Assembly (NCBI GenBank): GCA_035415725.1
Contig: DAOOGN010000103.1
Location: 1-14,260 of the forward strand
Source: DSWT01 sp035415725
Lineage (GTDB): Bacteria > Chloroflexota > Anaerolineae > B4-G1 > SLSP01
Direction of reading: 5' to 3'
Length of the DNA: 14,260 bases
Shown here: piece by piece, positions 7,801 through 14,186 of the stretch
Numbering within the stretch: the stretch's first letter is position 1
Layout of the letters: every line of letters starts with the position of its first letter
Made by a program: the position numbers and the translations under genes
Notes under the pieces: model-generated
Told to the model about the DNA's origin: nothing
Seen by the model: the letters and a program-made list of their open reading frames with translations, nothing else
The model's database searches: none

Positions 7801-10800
7801 AAAAGCGGTCCCGCCGAGGCGCACCCCGGCGACACGATCACCTACACCTTTCGCATCACCAACACCGGCTCCACGGATAGCCTGGCCTTGATCCTCGACG
7901 CCGTGACCGACGTCGGTATCGGCTGGTCGGGATTGGGAAATTTGACGGCGCAAGCTACCGCTCATGGATGCGCGTCGCTGGCGGCCGGCGCCGGCTGCAT
8001 ATTCACTGTTCCCTACACCATCCCTACCAACACGCCGAACGGCGAGTGGACGAACACGGTGAGCGTGCGCTATCATCCGCTCGGGTTCACCAATCCTATC
8101 ACGGACACGGACGCGCATACCCTTGTCATCACCGGCGCCGTTGACATCGTCGTCATCAAGGACGACAACATCGGCCCGATCACTCCTACGCTGATGTCTA
8201 CTATCAACCAGGCCGCCTTCGAGGCATGGCGAAAGACCGCCGGTGTTGCTCTGGCGACTGCCGAGCCGTATCACCGCGAGTTTGTCTTCGATGGCGACCT
8301 GATCACGTACACGATTTCGGTGGTCAATGTGGGGAGTATGCCGGCCACGGCCATCGTGCTGACGGAGACGCTGCCGCTCTACACGAGTTACATCGGCTAC
8401 GGTTGGACACAGGTGAGCGGACGCACTTATATCACCTCGGTGGGGACGCTCCAACCTGGCGACGGTGTTGTGCGCTATTTCGTCGTCCGCGTGAATGAAC
8501 CGCTGGCGGCGGACATCCACAACCTGGACAATCTGGTGTGCGGATGGAGCGCCGAAGGCGATAGAACGCCCAACGACAACTGCAATCACGAGGACACGCC
8601 GGTCTTGCGGCGTCCGCAGATCGAGAAAACCTTCACCTCCTCGATGGGCGTGGCGGGACAGGTGATCTCGTTTACCATCACCTACACGAATCCCAACAAC
8701 GTCCCGCTCGCCGGGGTGCGCATCACCGACACACTGCCGCCGGACACGGTCTGGCACAGCGATACGGCGACCGCCGCCGGCTGGACGCGCGTGATGACCG
8801 CGCCCGAAATCGCCTGGTATACCCCGACGCTGGGGGCCGGCGCCGTGGGGAGCTTCATCCTCAACGTGATTTACGCTCCGGTCGTCGAGATTTGCGACAT
8901 CGCGTTGACCAACATCGTCACCCTGACGGTTCTCAACCACGACGTGGCCTACTTCGCCGCTGCAGACACCGAGACATTCACCATCCGCTGTCCGTCCGAT
9001 CTGGTGGTCATCAAAGATGACAGTGTCGGGCCGCTAACGCCTTTCGCGGTGCAGAAACAGGCCACGATGGACCGCTTCTTGCAGCGCGAAGTGACCACAC
9101 TGAGCATCACCCAACACCGTGAGTTTATTTACGAAGGGGATGTCGTCACGTACACCATCGCCATCGAAAACGTCGGGCCGTACACCGCCACGAACGTCGT
9201 CCTCACCGAAATTCTACCGCTCTACACGAGTTACATCGGCTACGGCTGGACGCTGGTGAGTGGACGAACGTACACGATGGCCCTGGGGACACTCGCGCCG
9301 GGCGACGGTGACATCTACTACTTTGTCGTCCGTGCGCACGACATCATCCCTGAAGGCGTGAACAATCTGATCAACTACGTCTGCGGATGGGGTACGGAGG
9401 CGGATTATCACCCGGATGACAACTGCAACTACGAGGACACGCCCGTACGGCGGCGTCCACTGCGCATCTCCAAGACCGCGCCGCGTTGCATCGCCCCGGG
9501 CGAATATTTCGAGTACAGCACATTCTATACCAACACCAACCTCACAACCGGCTTCACCAGCGTGCCCATCACCGACACGCTCTCAGGCTACATCATCTAC
9601 GTCGGTGCCAACTGGACGTGTGTAGGGCAAACCTGCCGCTACACGCTTCCTGCGATACCGGCAGCGACTTACAACCAGCCCGGTCCGCCCCTGCCGGTAC
9701 GCCTCAGCCCCGCCTTCTCGTATACCGCCGACAGCCGCATCGTCAACACCATTGAGATCAGCGGCGGCTACCGTTACATCCTCACCAGCACCGTTGACCT
9801 CGGCCCGGATCTGGCCGTGGTGAAGAACGACAACATCGGGCCGTTGCCACCCACACAGCAGGCCGTATGGGACGAGGTCATGGAGCAACTGGAGCGCCCG
9901 GCGACGACACAGAGCGTCGCCCAACGCCTCTACGCGCGACCCGGCGAGATCATCACGTATACCATCCTCTACGTGAACAGCGGCGTCGGGACGGCGCACA
10001 ACGTGGTGCTCACCGAGCGTCTGCCGGACTATACCACCTACGTCGGCGGCGGATGGACGCACTCCAGTGGACCGTACTACACGATGACCATCGGTACACT
10101 TGTGCCAGGGCAGGGCGACGAACTGACCTTCATCGTGGAAGTCATCGACCCGTTCCCACTCGGCGTAGATCGGGTGATCAATGAAGTCCGCATCACCACA
10201 ACGGACGAGGAGTGCGACACGACGAATAACAGTTCCAACGACGACACGCCGATTCGCACCGCGACGCTGCTCTACGTCGCCAACCGCGCGTCGGATACGA
10301 TTGACGTCTTCCAGACCACCGACTTCGCCTACCTCGCGAGCTTCGCCACCGGCGATATGCCCTTTGGCATGCTTGTTGTGGACGATCAACTGTACGTCGC
10401 TAACGCCGGTTCGCCGGCGGCGGGATTGCCGAATCAGGTGCAGGTCTTCGATCTCGCCACACACGGCCTCATTACGAGTACGCCGACGGGCTACGGCACA
10501 CTCTTTTTGACGGAGCTTGATGGTTACATCTACGCCACCGATCACAGCGTTGGCGGTGAGGGCATCACCGTCATCGAACACGCCACCCACAACGTCGTCG
10601 CCCGCCTCAAACCCAATATGCACGAGGTCTACGATTGGGGCTTCTTCGGCATCACCGCCGATCCCACGCGCCACCAGGTATACACGACCAAGCGTTATAT
10701 GGGCGCTCAGGGAATCTGGACGATTACATCCACCCTTGCGCCGCTGAACTTTGGTCTGCACTACGCCCTGAATACCGACGCCGCTCTGCCCTATTCCACC

Positions 10801-11361
10801 CTCTACAACGGCGCGACCGACCACGTCTACGTCACCTTCCCCCACTTGAACGAGTTACACGTCTACGACCCGGATGACTTCTCGCAGTGGACCGTCTATC
10901 CGACCCAGCAGCAAGCTCCCAGTCCCGATTCCACGGACGGCGGCAAGGGCATGGCGATGCTGGGCAAGTGCGTCTACAACGCGAACTTCGCCGCACAGTC
11001 GGTCACCGTTCTCGCCGAGGGGGCATGCGATGATCTGAACTACAGCGTCGCGGCCCAAAACGTGATTCGACCGCAGGATACTTTCCTGCCGCCGGGCACC
11101 TTCCTCCTCGGCTTCCAGATATACTTGCCGACGGCGATGCGCGACTGGCGACCCTATCCCCACGTCATCCACATTCCGGTGGGCGGCCGTCCCAAGGGTC
11201 TGGCGGCGGGCGGCGGGATCGTCTTCGTCACCTTGCCGGAACAGAACCGCATCGCCGTCATCGACACACGCCAGGGCCGCGTAGTGTATTGGATTCCTAC
11301 GCAGGGCATCTACCCGCACACGGCCGTCATCGTCTACGACTCGCCCGGGCTGGAACCATAG
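4834..11361 (+). CDS. Giant secreted protein: beta-helix, ten DUF11-like repeats, C-terminal beta-propeller-like domain
   Basis: A 2175-residue exported protein. Residues 1-36 are a signal peptide (MVRK, a hydrophobic core, cleavage near TTYA/A). Residues about 45-420 form a right-handed parallel beta-helix with NNTI/NGI rungs of about 22-24 residues, the fold of NosD-like and polysaccharide-acting proteins. Residues about 433-532 look like an Ig/invasin-type domain. Ten DUF11-like modules begin near 534, 661, 774, 879, 984, 1103, 1261, 1389, 1542 and 1659. Modules at 774 and 879 are identical. Those at 1103, 1389 and 1659 are a longer subtype with a 'VxKxDxxGP' start and an inserted, probably helical stretch. 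Residues 1811-2175 contain YVTN-like strands (LLYVANRASDTIDVF, QLYVANAG, RIAVIDT), probably a beta-propeller. There is no LPXTG, C-terminal membrane segment or obvious anchor. Likely role: cell-surface or sheath-associated adhesion or binding, with the DUF11 run as a stalk. Ligands are unknown. Confidence 0.92.
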   Translation: MVRKSAVLTGTVLLAFGAILLLFVLFSPPPATTYAAPPPDCEHITQDIISHTTWSAACYEIMTTTVTINPGVVLTILPTGAGTTIYFQTSTRLQVEGNLQALGTASRPITFTASNPTAVSPCGGQGRWLGILFGTNSFRNRIQYARIEYACTGIVPSGSTQAGDGDWILSNTLRYNGGIGEFNGAIGGDIDYSEIRNNTIYSSSNGIVLNEGSHNIMADNIIRDIAHVGLHLKSGGTGGGNYNTIRNNEIYNCAGAGILVADSHDNSITENVLHHCGAEGIRLDSGSYNQVFSNTIHSTMLTTGNFGGAVSLLGQSGAQVQGNHVYNNGGGSGYQAAVYVGTSPDYATNRILANVLYNQEGDAIEYAAGNGYAGLIAQNNALCAVAAFELRDDVINRLYATDARYSLWGFPDANTPTNGVNFTGMPNVTPWITLAIPSSNAYGVVTVTLRAPNGATVPRTPTVLPVDSPIPDARRVTLTSNWGHFTTPALLLDDTGLATAQLVPSTTLPAPARILVTVTDFCGYSVSALLAVPDLVITKTTVTTQTVIGGPVTYRIDYANLGDSAAANLAIHDTLPVGMGWVADTAVPPWTRVATTPDIVWTLPGLAAGARGSFLVTTTVNSADACGLQLTNLAIITGTTLEARLDNNADSAAPLTVLCPSIEITKTGPSLSKVTDVVTYTYTIRNTSVPSSTPPLDRVSIVDAGVGWPGLGNLTARGCTPLATGAVCTFQVPYTVVAGVPDPLVNVVTATYRLTTFNQVATATDSHSVNLFQPSITFAKTGEPLSKVGDSTTYTLTLDNTSSNDTPDLRCRLTDALLGLDQVVTLAWNAVPYVLTRPFTVPVGALDPLVNTANVACSPVGFANVITATDSHSVNLFQPSITFAKTGEPLSKVGDSTTYTLTLDNTSSNDTPDLRCRLTDALLGLDQVVTLAWNAVPYVLTRPFTVPVGALDPLVNTANVACSPVGFANVITATDSHSVNLFRPAVQVDKSGPAEAHPGDTITYTFRITNTGSTDSLALILDAVTDVGIGWSGLGNLTAQATAHGCASLAAGAGCIFTVPYTIPTNTPNGEWTNTVSVRYHPLGFTNPITDTDAHTLVITGAVDIVVIKDDNIGPITPTLMSTINQAAFEAWRKTAGVALATAEPYHREFVFDGDLITYTISVVNVGSMPATAIVLTETLPLYTSYIGYGWTQVSGRTYITSVGTLQPGDGVVRYFVVRVNEPLAADIHNLDNLVCGWSAEGDRTPNDNCNHEDTPVLRRPQIEKTFTSSMGVAGQVISFTITYTNPNNVPLAGVRITDTLPPDTVWHSDTATAAGWTRVMTAPEIAWYTPTLGAGAVGSFILNVIYAPVVEICDIALTNIVTLTVLNHDVAYFAAADTETFTIRCPSDLVVIKDDSVGPLTPFAVQKQATMDRFLQREVTTLSITQHREFIYEGDVVTYTIAIENVGPYTATNVVLTEILPLYTSYIGYGWTLVSGRTYTMALGTLAPGDGDIYYFVVRAHDIIPEGVNNLINYVCGWGTEADYHPDDNCNYEDTPVRRRPLRISKTAPRCIAPGEYFEYSTFYTNTNLTTGFTSVPITDTLSGYIIYVGANWTCVGQTCRYTLPAIPAATYNQPGPPLPVRLSPAFSYTADSRIVNTIEISGGYRYILTSTVDLGPDLAVVKNDNIGPLPPTQQAVWDEVMEQLERPATTQSVAQRLYARPGEIITYTILYVNSGVGTAHNVVLTERLPDYTTYVGGGWTHSSGPYYTMTIGTLVPGQGDELTFIVEVIDPFPLGVDRVINEVRITTTDEECDTTNNSSNDDTPIRTATLLYVANRASDTIDVFQTTDFAYLASFATGDMPFGMLVVDDQLYVANAGSPAAGLPNQVQVFDLATHGLITSTPTGYGTLFLTELDGYIYATDHSVGGEGITVIEHATHNVVARLKPNMHEVYDWGFFGITADPTRHQVYTTKRYMGAQGIWTITSTLAPLNFGLHYALNTDAALPYSTLYNGATDHVYVTFPHLNELHVYDPDDFSQWTVYPTQQQAPSPDSTDGGKGMAMLGKCVYNANFAAQSVTVLAEGACDDLNYSVAAQNVIRPQDTFLPPGTFLLGFQIYLPTAMRDWRPYPHVIHIPVGGRPKGLAAGGGIVFVTLPEQNRIAVIDTRQGRVVYWIPTQGIYPHTAVIVYDSPGLEP
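7117..7780 (+). repeat. Perfect 315-bp tandem duplication plus partial third copy
   Basis: Bases 7117-7431 and 7432-7746 are identical by eye over the full 315 bp, and the first 34 bases recur at 7747-7780 before the sequence diverges. The unit is 105 codons, one DUF11-like module, so the frame is kept. Lack of silent differences means the duplication is recent, actively homogenised, or an assembly artefact. Confidence 0.93.
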
Positions 11362-11381
11362 GCCCAGTCCGCGTGTCATCC

Positions 11382-11414
11382 CAGCGCGGCGTTGCCTGGC
11401 GCAACGCCGCGCTG
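11382..11414. terminator. Hairpin just after the giant gene, without T-run
   Basis: A 14-bp perfect stem (11382-11395 with 11401-11414) and 5-nt loop start 21 bases after the stop codon. The position suits transcription termination or mRNA end protection between convergent genes, but there is no T-run on either strand, so a standard intrinsic terminator is not shown. Confidence 0.5.
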
Positions 11415-11450
11415 CGTGTACGAGGACTTGACGGCATCCTCTCATCCTCC

Positions 11451-11495
11451 CTACAAAAATCCCCCTTCCCTGGGGAAGGGGGGGCAGGGGGCTTA
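11451..11495 (-). repeat. C/G-rich repeat B, copy 1 (inverted)
   Basis: It contains a CCCCCTTCC / GGAAGGGGG dyad (11461-11469 with 11474-11482) flanked by GGGGCAGGGGG and CAAAAAT. Its reverse complement aligns with 14146-14186, including the CCCCCTGCCCCCC start and the AAGGGGGATTTT end. Confidence 0.7.
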
Positions 11496-11533
11496 AGAAA
11501 CACGCCTATCGTGTCATCCACAAGCACTGGGTA

Positions 11534-11627
11534 TGTTTCATTTCAGTTGTAGTTCAGGGCCTTGTACCCGTTTTAGCCGCCCACAAGCCGTCCACATAGA
11601 CTACGGCCACCCAACGCAAATGAAACA
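11534..11627. repeat. MITE-like element with 16-nt inverted ends
   Basis: TGTTTCATTTcaGTTG at 11534-11549 faces CAACgcAAATGAAACA at 11612-11627; 14 of 16 positions pair. Inside, GTAGT (11549-11553) can pair with ACTAC (11600-11604), and CTTGT (11561-11565) with ACAAG (11583-11587), so the 94-nt element could fold into one long stem. It ends 8 bases before the tmk stop codon. No target duplication is visible and no coding capacity is present. A structured RNA or decayed mobile element are both possible. Confidence 0.45.
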
Positions 11628-11635
11628 CAACAATA

Positions 11636-12277
11636 TCAGATTGGTGCAAATTTACGCAGATGCGGAGTTAAAAACGCACGCAGCGTCTGTTGCACCTCCT
11701 CCGGCGGGCGCTCCGCGTCGATGATGCGCCAGCGCGACGGTTCAGCCACTGCCAGTTCCAGGTAGCCGGCGCGCACGCGCTCGTGGAAGGCCAGCGCCTC
11801 GCGGTCAAGGCGGTTGAGCGCCTCGCCGCTGTGAGCGCGGCGCTGCAAACCGACCTCCGGCGACACGTCCAGGTACAACGTCAGATCGGGGATCAGGCCT
11901 TGCACGGCAAACTCTGTGATGAGGCGCAAAGTCGCCAGCGGCAAGCCGCGTCCATAGCCCTGATAGGCGTAGGTGCTGTCGAAATAGCGGTCGCACAGCA
12001 CGATCTTTCCGGCAGACAGCGCCGGGCGGATGACCTCCGCTACATGCTGGGCGCGAGAGGCGGAGTAGAGCAGGATTTCGGCTTGCGGCGCCATTTCGAC
12101 GTGGGCGCAGTCGTGTAGCACGTCACGAATGGCCTCGCCGATGCGCGTGCCGCCCGGTTCCCGCGTTGCCAGCAGTGGATACCCCTGCGCGGTTAGCCAT
12201 TCGGCCAGCCAGCGCGCTTGCGTCGTCTTGCCGCTGCCATCGGGTCCTTCCAGGGTGATCAATAGTCCTGTTGTCAT
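11636..12277 (-). CDS. tmk: Thymidylate kinase (dTMP kinase)
   Basis: A 213-residue cytoplasmic kinase that phosphorylates dTMP to dTDP in dTTP synthesis; the length is normal for the family. Diagnostic motifs: P-loop EGPDGSGKTT (10-19), REPGGTRIGEAIR (39-51), DRYFDSTYAYQGYGRG (96-111) for substrate binding, and a lid-like segment GLQRRAHSGEALNRLDRE (143-160). The frame is open further upstream to 12397, but the extra 40 residues are encoded by the repeat-rich spacer and precede the conserved LITLEGPDG strand, so the Met at 12277 is chosen; its Shine-Dalgarno sequence is weak or absent. The last eight codons (HLRKFAPI) coincide with a 9-10-nt periodic dispersed repeat. It lies downstream of the R3H ATPase gene on the same strand with a 185-bp gap and converges with the giant surface-protein gene. 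Confidence 0.95.
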   Translation of the reverse strand: MTTGLLITLEGPDGSGKTTQARWLAEWLTAQGYPLLATREPGGTRIGEAIRDVLHDCAHVEMAPQAEILLYSASRAQHVAEVIRPALSAGKIVLCDRYFDSTYAYQGYGRGLPLATLRLITEFAVQGLIPDLTLYLDVSPEVGLQRRAHSGEALNRLDREALAFHERVRAGYLELAVAEPSRWRIIDAERPPEEVQQTLRAFLTPHLRKFAPI

Positions 12278-12462
12278 CTGTTTCTGTCGGCAGGTTAAGC
12301 AGTCGTCGTTACGCAGTTGCCTGTTTTCACCGCGGAGGTCGCTGAGAACGCCGCAAAAGCTTAGCCAAACTCGGCGCACTCGGCGGTAAAATAACACCTG
12401 TTTGCGTAAGTCCCGTACTATCGGCTTCTGCGGCTGCTGAAGCCAAAATCTCTGGAGGTGAT
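12278..12462. other. 185-bp spacer between the R3H gene and tmk
   Basis: It holds the inverted repeat at 12326-12390, a small GGCTTC/GAAGCC hairpin (12423-12428 with 12439-12444) without a T-run, and TTTGCGTAAGTCC, which I vaguely recall as a repeat motif in other genomes. No clear promoter or Shine-Dalgarno for tmk was found, so whether tmk is co-transcribed with the R3H gene is open. Confidence 0.5.
12326..12390. repeat. Imperfect inverted repeat of the 'accgcggag' family with 9-nt units
   Basis: Arms 12326-12348 and 12368-12390 pair at about 16 of 23 positions. Each arm contains 9-nt units: CGCGGAGGT then CGCTGAGAA on the left, ACTCGGCGC then ACTCGGCGG on the right. It resembles 'caccgcggag...gctgagaacg' dispersed repeats I recall from other bacteria. 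Confidence 0.6.
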
Positions 12463-14022
12463 TTACCCCTCGCGGTAGATGCGCACGCTGCGGTGTGGCT
12501 CTTTGCCATGCGAACGCGAGGTGAGATTAGCATTCTGCGCCATCTCGTGTTGGACGCGCCGGATGAAAGAGTTTTGCGGGGCGAGGTCAACTGCTTCCTC
12601 TTCGCCGCCTGACACCCGGCGGATGGCGTTTTCCGTCTCTTGCAACGCCAGGGTGTAGGGATCCGCTTCTTCTTCAGAGATTTGGAAGAGGTTCATCAAA
12701 AAGGATTCCATCTGCGCGGCCGTATTCGCCCGCAACGCAAAGACCGGGATATTGCGGCTCTCGGCGTCGAGGACTACGTGCGGCCGCTTGCGATAATACT
12801 GCTTGGACGTGACCAGCACATGCGCCTCGCCCAGGTTATCGACGATGCGCACCGGCACATGGAGCACCTGCGCGGCACGGATCAGCCGGTTGCGGGCCAC
12901 GCCGAAGGGGTAAACCCGCTTTTCCTTGAGCTTGCGCCGGCCGATCACATTTTCGACCGTCTCAAAATTCCGCGTCAGGGGCGGGCGTTCGTCGTCGTCG
13001 CTTTCCTCCTCCGACCAGTCAAGCTGTTCCATCCGCACTTCACCGTCATCGTCCCGGTAACGCAGCACCTCGGGGCGGGGATGGCCGCGGAGCAGTGCAT
13101 CGACGGCCTGGGCCACATCATCGCGCACCAGCAGCCGCTGGCGGTCCTGGATTTCGACCAGCACGTCAAAGGTGGGTGGGGCGCGGCGTTCGAGCACCGT
13201 CTTTTGCGTCCCCCGGCGGCGCGCTTCCTCGTCGGAGAGCGTGACGCTTTCGATGCCGCCGACCAGGTCGGAGAGGGTGGGGTTGAGCAACAGGTTTTCG
13301 AGCGTGTTGCCGTGCGCCGTGGCGATGAGTTGCACGCCGCGTTCGGCAATCGTGCGCGCTGCCAGTGCCTCCAACTCGCGCCCGATCTCGTCGATGACGA
13401 TGACCTCCGGGTTGTGGTTCTCCACAGCCTCGATCATCACCTCGTGCTGCAAACTGGGCAGGGAGACCTGCATCCGCCGCGCACGGCCGATCGCCGGGTG
13501 TGGGATGTCGCCGTCCCCGGCAATTTCGTTGGACGTGTCCACGATGACCACGCGCTTTGTCTCGGCGAGCACACGGGCCGCCTCGCGCAGCATCGTCGTC
13601 TTGCCCACGCCGGGCCGGCCTAGCAACAAAATGCTGTTGCCGGAGGCGATCAGGTCATCAATGATGGCAATCGTCCCAAAGACCGCGCGTCCCACGCGAC
13701 AGGTGAGACCCACGACCGTCCCCTTACGGTTGCGGATGGCGGAGATGCGGTGCAACGTCCGCGCGATGCCGGCGCGGTTGTCCGCGTCGAAATCGCCGAC
13801 GCGCTCGACGACGCCATCGATGTCCTCCTGCGTCACCTCGCGTTCTAACAGGACTATTTCCCTATCCGTATATCGCGCCGTCGGAACGCGGCCCAGGTCC
13901 AAAATCACCTCAAGCAAATCGTCGCGGCGGCCTTCTTTTTCCAACATATCCTGGATGGCGGCTGGCAGCACGTGCATCAACGCATCTAAATCATCTACAA
14001 TCAACTGAGTCGTTTTTGTCAT
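12463..14022 (-). CDS. R3H-domain P-loop ATPase (Ycf45/SpoIIIAA-like)
   Basis: A 519-residue soluble protein. Residues about 30-290 form a secretion-type ATPase core like SpoIIIAA and chloroplast Ycf45: Walker A GRPGVGKTT (135-143), Walker B VIVIDEIG (207-214), the DTSNEIAGDGDIPHPAIGRARRM region after the P-loop, and an ATAHGN sensor-like motif (234-239). An acidic linker lies near 336-348. The C-terminus carries an R3H single-stranded nucleic-acid-binding domain: RRVQH (488-492, the Arg-x3-His signature) followed by NLTSRSHGKEPHRSVRIY. The full protein matches R3H AAA proteins of cyanobacteria and Chloroflexota, whose function is unknown; a role in RNA or ssDNA handling is inference. The start at 14022 is followed at once by conserved-looking sequence and preceded by an A/T-rich leader without a clear Shine-Dalgarno. 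It is upstream of tmk on the same strand. Confidence 0.92.
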   Translation of the reverse strand: MTKTTQLIVDDLDALMHVLPAAIQDMLEKEGRRDDLLEVILDLGRVPTARYTDREIVLLEREVTQEDIDGVVERVGDFDADNRAGIARTLHRISAIRNRKGTVVGLTCRVGRAVFGTIAIIDDLIASGNSILLLGRPGVGKTTMLREAARVLAETKRVVIVDTSNEIAGDGDIPHPAIGRARRMQVSLPSLQHEVMIEAVENHNPEVIVIDEIGRELEALAARTIAERGVQLIATAHGNTLENLLLNPTLSDLVGGIESVTLSDEEARRRGTQKTVLERRAPPTFDVLVEIQDRQRLLVRDDVAQAVDALLRGHPRPEVLRYRDDDGEVRMEQLDWSEEESDDDERPPLTRNFETVENVIGRRKLKEKRVYPFGVARNRLIRAAQVLHVPVRIVDNLGEAHVLVTSKQYYRKRPHVVLDAESRNIPVFALRANTAAQMESFLMNLFQISEEEADPYTLALQETENAIRRVSGGEEEAVDLAPQNSFIRRVQHEMAQNANLTSRSHGKEPHRSVRIYREG

Positions 14023-14078
14023 AGAGCTTTTTTATTCGTATCTATTCAGGCTAGTAAACCTGACGAAGCCACTTATTC

Positions 14079-14084
14079 CCTATA
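14079..14084 (-). promoter_or_regulatory. Weak candidate -10 for the R3H gene
   Basis: On the minus strand TGGTATAGG resembles an extended -10 (TGn then TATAGG), about 57 bases before the start codon. No convincing -35. The 7-bp inverted repeat AAACCTG/CAGGTTT (14056-14062, 14086-14092) flanks it and could be an operator or a decayed repeat. Confidence 0.2.
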
Positions 14085-14145
14085 CCAGGTTTGGCGTAGA
14101 CTTTGGTAGGCCAGGTGCTTCTGTATGACATTTCTATAAGCCCAT

Positions 14146-14186
14146 CCCCCCTGCCCCCCTTCCCCTCAGGAAGGGGGATTTTGGGA
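14146..14186 (+). repeat. C/G-rich repeat B, copy 2
   Basis: A CCCCCTTCC / GGAAGGGGG dyad (14155-14163 with 14169-14177) preceded by CCCCCTGC and followed by ATTTTGGGAG. It is the reverse complement of 11451-11495 with small differences in the loop. It abuts repeat A directly. Confidence 0.7.

Noticed and set aside
6346..8940. An 864-codon open frame on the minus strand across the stalk region
   Set aside because: It is antisense to clearly recognisable DUF11 modules, has a biased Arg/Gly/Val/Asp composition typical of a shadow frame, repeats exactly where the tandem duplication lies, and matches no family I know.
12278..12397. N-terminal extension of thymidylate kinase
   Set aside because: The 40 extra residues are encoded by the inverted repeat and spacer, and precede the normal family N-terminus (LITLEGPDG).
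12640..13623. A 327-codon open frame on the plus strand
   Set aside because: It lies opposite the Walker and R3H-protein coding sequence, has shadow-frame composition and no visible RBS or domain.
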